In this document: positions 5,464 to 6,647 of the stretch, piece after piece | Numbering within the stretch: position 1 is the stretch's first letter | How the letters are laid out: every line of letters begins with the position of its first letter | DNA from: an uncultured Clostridia bacterium | GTDB taxonomy: Bacteria; Bacillota; Clostridia; Oscillospirales; Oscillospiraceae | DNA: 6,647 bases | Direction of reading: 5' to 3' | Assembly (NCBI GenBank): GCA_937893605.1 | Contig: CALBGG010000070.1 | Location: 1 to 6,647, forward strand | Notes under the pieces: model-generated | Database searches by the model: none | What the model was told of the DNA's origin: nothing | The model's input: the letters and a program-made list of their open reading frames with translations, nothing else | Translations under genes and position numbers: made by a program

Positions 5464-6246
5464 ATGAGCAAAAACGTTATATTCTGCTTTTCCGGCAGCG
5501 GCAACTGCCTTGATCTTGCGAAAAACATCGCAAAAGGACTTGGCGACACTGACATCATCATGATGCGCAAGGCGCCGGTGAAAACCGACGTAACGGACGC
5601 CGAGCGCGTCGGCTTCATCGTTCCCTGCTACGGCGGCGGCCTGCCGGGCGATGTTGAGAGCTACCTTGACAGCATCAAAATTTCTCCGAGCGCATATACC
5701 TTCGCCGTCGGTCAGTACGCCGGCTATCTCGGCTGCGGCCTGCATAAGATTAACGAGCGCTTCAGGCTCGACCTGTGGGCGGGACTTTCCCACCAGTGCT
5801 CGTGCATCTGGCTGTTCCCGCACCGGCTGATGCTGCCGCCCATGACTCCCGCAATGGCGCAGAAGCGCAGCGAGCGCATGGCCAAAAAGCTCGTAAAGGC
5901 CATACTGCGTGGAGACAAGAGCAGGAAAGCGCCTCCGAAAATGAGCCTCAACGCGCTTGAAAGCAAGGTCTGGCCGAAGCTCGCCGCCGCCAAGGCGAAG
6001 AAATTTGCCGTTACCGACGCGTGCATTGGCTGCCGCCAGTGCGAAAAGCTCTGCCCGAAGGGCAACATAAAATTCGTCGACGGGAAGCCAACCTTCGGCA
6101 CGAACTGCATCCAGTGCCTCAGCTGCCTGCAATACTGCCCGAAGGAGGCCATCACGCTGACCGAAAAGAGCGTAAAGCGCGAGCACTACCACAACCCCAA
6201 CGTCTCCGCCGCCGAGCTTATGGAGAGCATCATTCATATTGATTGA
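5464..6246 (+). CDS. EFR1-type flavodoxin-like/two-[4Fe-4S] ferredoxin protein
   Basis: A 260-residue predicted cytoplasmic electron-transfer protein. The N-terminal half is flavodoxin-like, with the phosphate-binding loop FSGSGNCLDLAKNIA (9-23, where most relatives have FSGTGN) after a first strand KNVIFC, and a second loop VPCYGGGLPGDV (53-64). The C-terminal part carries two classic 4Fe-4S motifs, CIGCRQCEKLCPKG (Cys187, 190, 193, 197) and CIQCLSCLQYCPKE (Cys215, 218, 221, 225), both complete. This order matches EFR1-family proteins common in anaerobic Clostridia; their partners are mostly unknown. A basic linker (about 132-182, many K, R and A) joins the halves. The ATG is preceded by AAGGAG eight bases upstream. 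The divergent TetR gene is its probable regulator. The reaction and redox partner cannot be told from sequence. Confidence 0.92.
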   Translation: MSKNVIFCFSGSGNCLDLAKNIAKGLGDTDIIMMRKAPVKTDVTDAERVGFIVPCYGGGLPGDVESYLDSIKISPSAYTFAVGQYAGYLGCGLHKINERFRLDLWAGLSHQCSCIWLFPHRLMLPPMTPAMAQKRSERMAKKLVKAILRGDKSRKAPPKMSLNALESKVWPKLAAAKAKKFAVTDACIGCRQCEKLCPKGNIKFVDGKPTFGTNCIQCLSCLQYCPKEAITLTEKSVKREHYHNPNVSAAELMESIIHID

Positions 6247-6271
6247 TATTTAGAATGCCATGTGTTATAAT
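6243..6271 (+). promoter_or_regulatory. Near-consensus promoter for the last gene
   Basis: TTGATA (6243-6248, 5/6) and TATAAT (6266-6271, 6/6) lie 17 bases apart, with TGT before the -10 giving an extended -10. The -35 overlaps the stop codon of the preceding gene. Transcription would start near 6278, inside the palindrome at 6265-6292. Confidence 0.8.
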
Positions 6272-6292
6272 TATTGCATCCAATAATTATAA
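6265..6292. repeat. Perfect inverted repeat over -10 and transcription start (operator candidate)
   Basis: TTATAATTATTG (6265-6276) and CAATAATTATAA (6281-6292) are perfect 12-bp arms around CATC. All but the innermost pair are A/T. It covers the -10 and the predicted start and ends just before the GGAG ribosome site. No U run follows, so it is not a normal terminator. It could be an operator or a leader hairpin next to the ribosome site. Confidence 0.6.
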
Positions 6293-6306
6293 TCGGAGAA
6301 TGAGAT

Positions 6307-6647
6307 ATGGTAACATTTAAACTTAAAGAAGAATCCGACCTGCAGCTTGTCTACTGGTACTTCCCCCACGGCAAGGAGGAAAACGGCCACGGCACGATAG
6401 TCATCGACCGCGTACTCGGAAAGCTCGACGTGACCGAGCTTGCGCCCGACGATCGCCTCGTGCGCCACACGGTGGAAAATCAGAACCGCTGGCGCAAGGC
6501 CGTAAACCAGATGCGCAACATCGAGCAGATACCCGAGCTTACCGACGAGGAATGGCCCGAGGCCACCGAGGACAAGATAAGCACCGTTTTTGCCGACCAC
6601 GCGATACAGAAGATCATCGAGGCGTACAACAACGGCGAAGTCCTCGA
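6307..6647 (+). CDS. Unrecognised acidic protein, 5' part only
   Basis: An open frame of 113 codons runs off the window edge, so the C terminus is not seen. I do not recognise a family. It starts with strand-like MVTFKLKEESDLQLVYWYFP, followed by a loop HGKEENGHGTIVIDR (21-35), and then becomes helical and acidic. The stretch NQNRWRKAVNQMRNIEQIP (58-76) is a likely amphipathic helix, and the rest (79-113) is rich in D and E. There are no cysteines, membrane segments or signal peptide, so it is probably cytoplasmic. The ATG is preceded by CGGAGAA, with GGAG eight bases upstream. Codon use (many GCC, GAC, CGC) matches the neighbours, which supports it as a real gene. A strong promoter and a palindrome precede it, so it is probably expressed on its own. 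Confidence 0.78.
   Translation, partial: MVTFKLKEESDLQLVYWYFPHGKEENGHGTIVIDRVLGKLDVTELAPDDRLVRHTVENQNRWRKAVNQMRNIEQIPELTDEEWPEATEDKISTVFADHAIQKIIEAYNNGEVL

Noticed and set aside
5398..6237. A 279-codon open frame on the minus strand
   Set aside because: It lies opposite the flavodoxin/ferredoxin gene, whose two intact cysteine clusters and flavin loop are clear. The minus frame is A/R/V-rich, has no motif, and covers both promoters in the TetR gap. It is a by-product of G+C-rich codon use.

Overview
The window looks like ordinary chromosomal DNA from an anaerobic, Gram-positive Clostridia-type bacterium (Bacillota; an Oscillospiraceae-like gut organism is my guess). The signs are AGGAG/GGTGAG ribosome sites, compact intrinsic terminators with short loops, consensus and extended -10 promoters, and an EFR1-type flavodoxin/ferredoxin protein. 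No mobile element, CRISPR array, tRNA or rRNA was seen. Gene identities come from motifs read by eye. No database search or computed score lies behind them.

Left part (1-1648): two membrane proteins of unknown function lie on the minus strand, a four-helix protein (2-424) and a single-pass protein with an extracytoplasmic domain (574-1272). Each has its own good promoter, and a hairpin terminator separates them. Divergent from the second is a 74-residue XRE-type repressor (1424-1648). The 151-bp gap between them carries two dyads that are good operator candidates.

Middle part (1649-4832): on the minus strand tsaE, tsaB and upp follow one another. TsaE and TsaB belong to the machinery for the tRNA modification t6A. 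Their genes overlap by 7 bp and are read from an extended -10 promoter. upp (uracil salvage) follows after 72 bp with no recognisable terminator between. Back to back with tsaE, with overlapping -35 elements, starts a SEDS-family peptidoglycan polymerase (FtsW/RodA/SpoVE). It has no ATG, GTG, TTG or CTG that would include its first membrane helix; the best start is an ATA codon at 3655.

Right part (4832-6647): a TetR-type regulator (minus) and an EFR1-type flavodoxin/two-[4Fe-4S] ferredoxin protein (plus) diverge from a 98-bp gap. Their two predicted promoters occupy the same 30 bp, which is also an imperfect palindrome, so a simple switch is likely. Last is a 5' fragment of an unrecognised acidic protein (6307 to the window edge). 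It is preceded by a near-consensus promoter and a perfect 12-bp-arm palindrome.

All three tail-to-tail or gene-end junctions (532-565, 1651-1679, 4806-4832) carry hairpin terminators, so transcription units are well insulated. I see no convincing new multi-gene system. The points most worth a second look are the missing standard start codon of the SEDS gene, the two divergent regulator switches, and the palindrome before the last gene.
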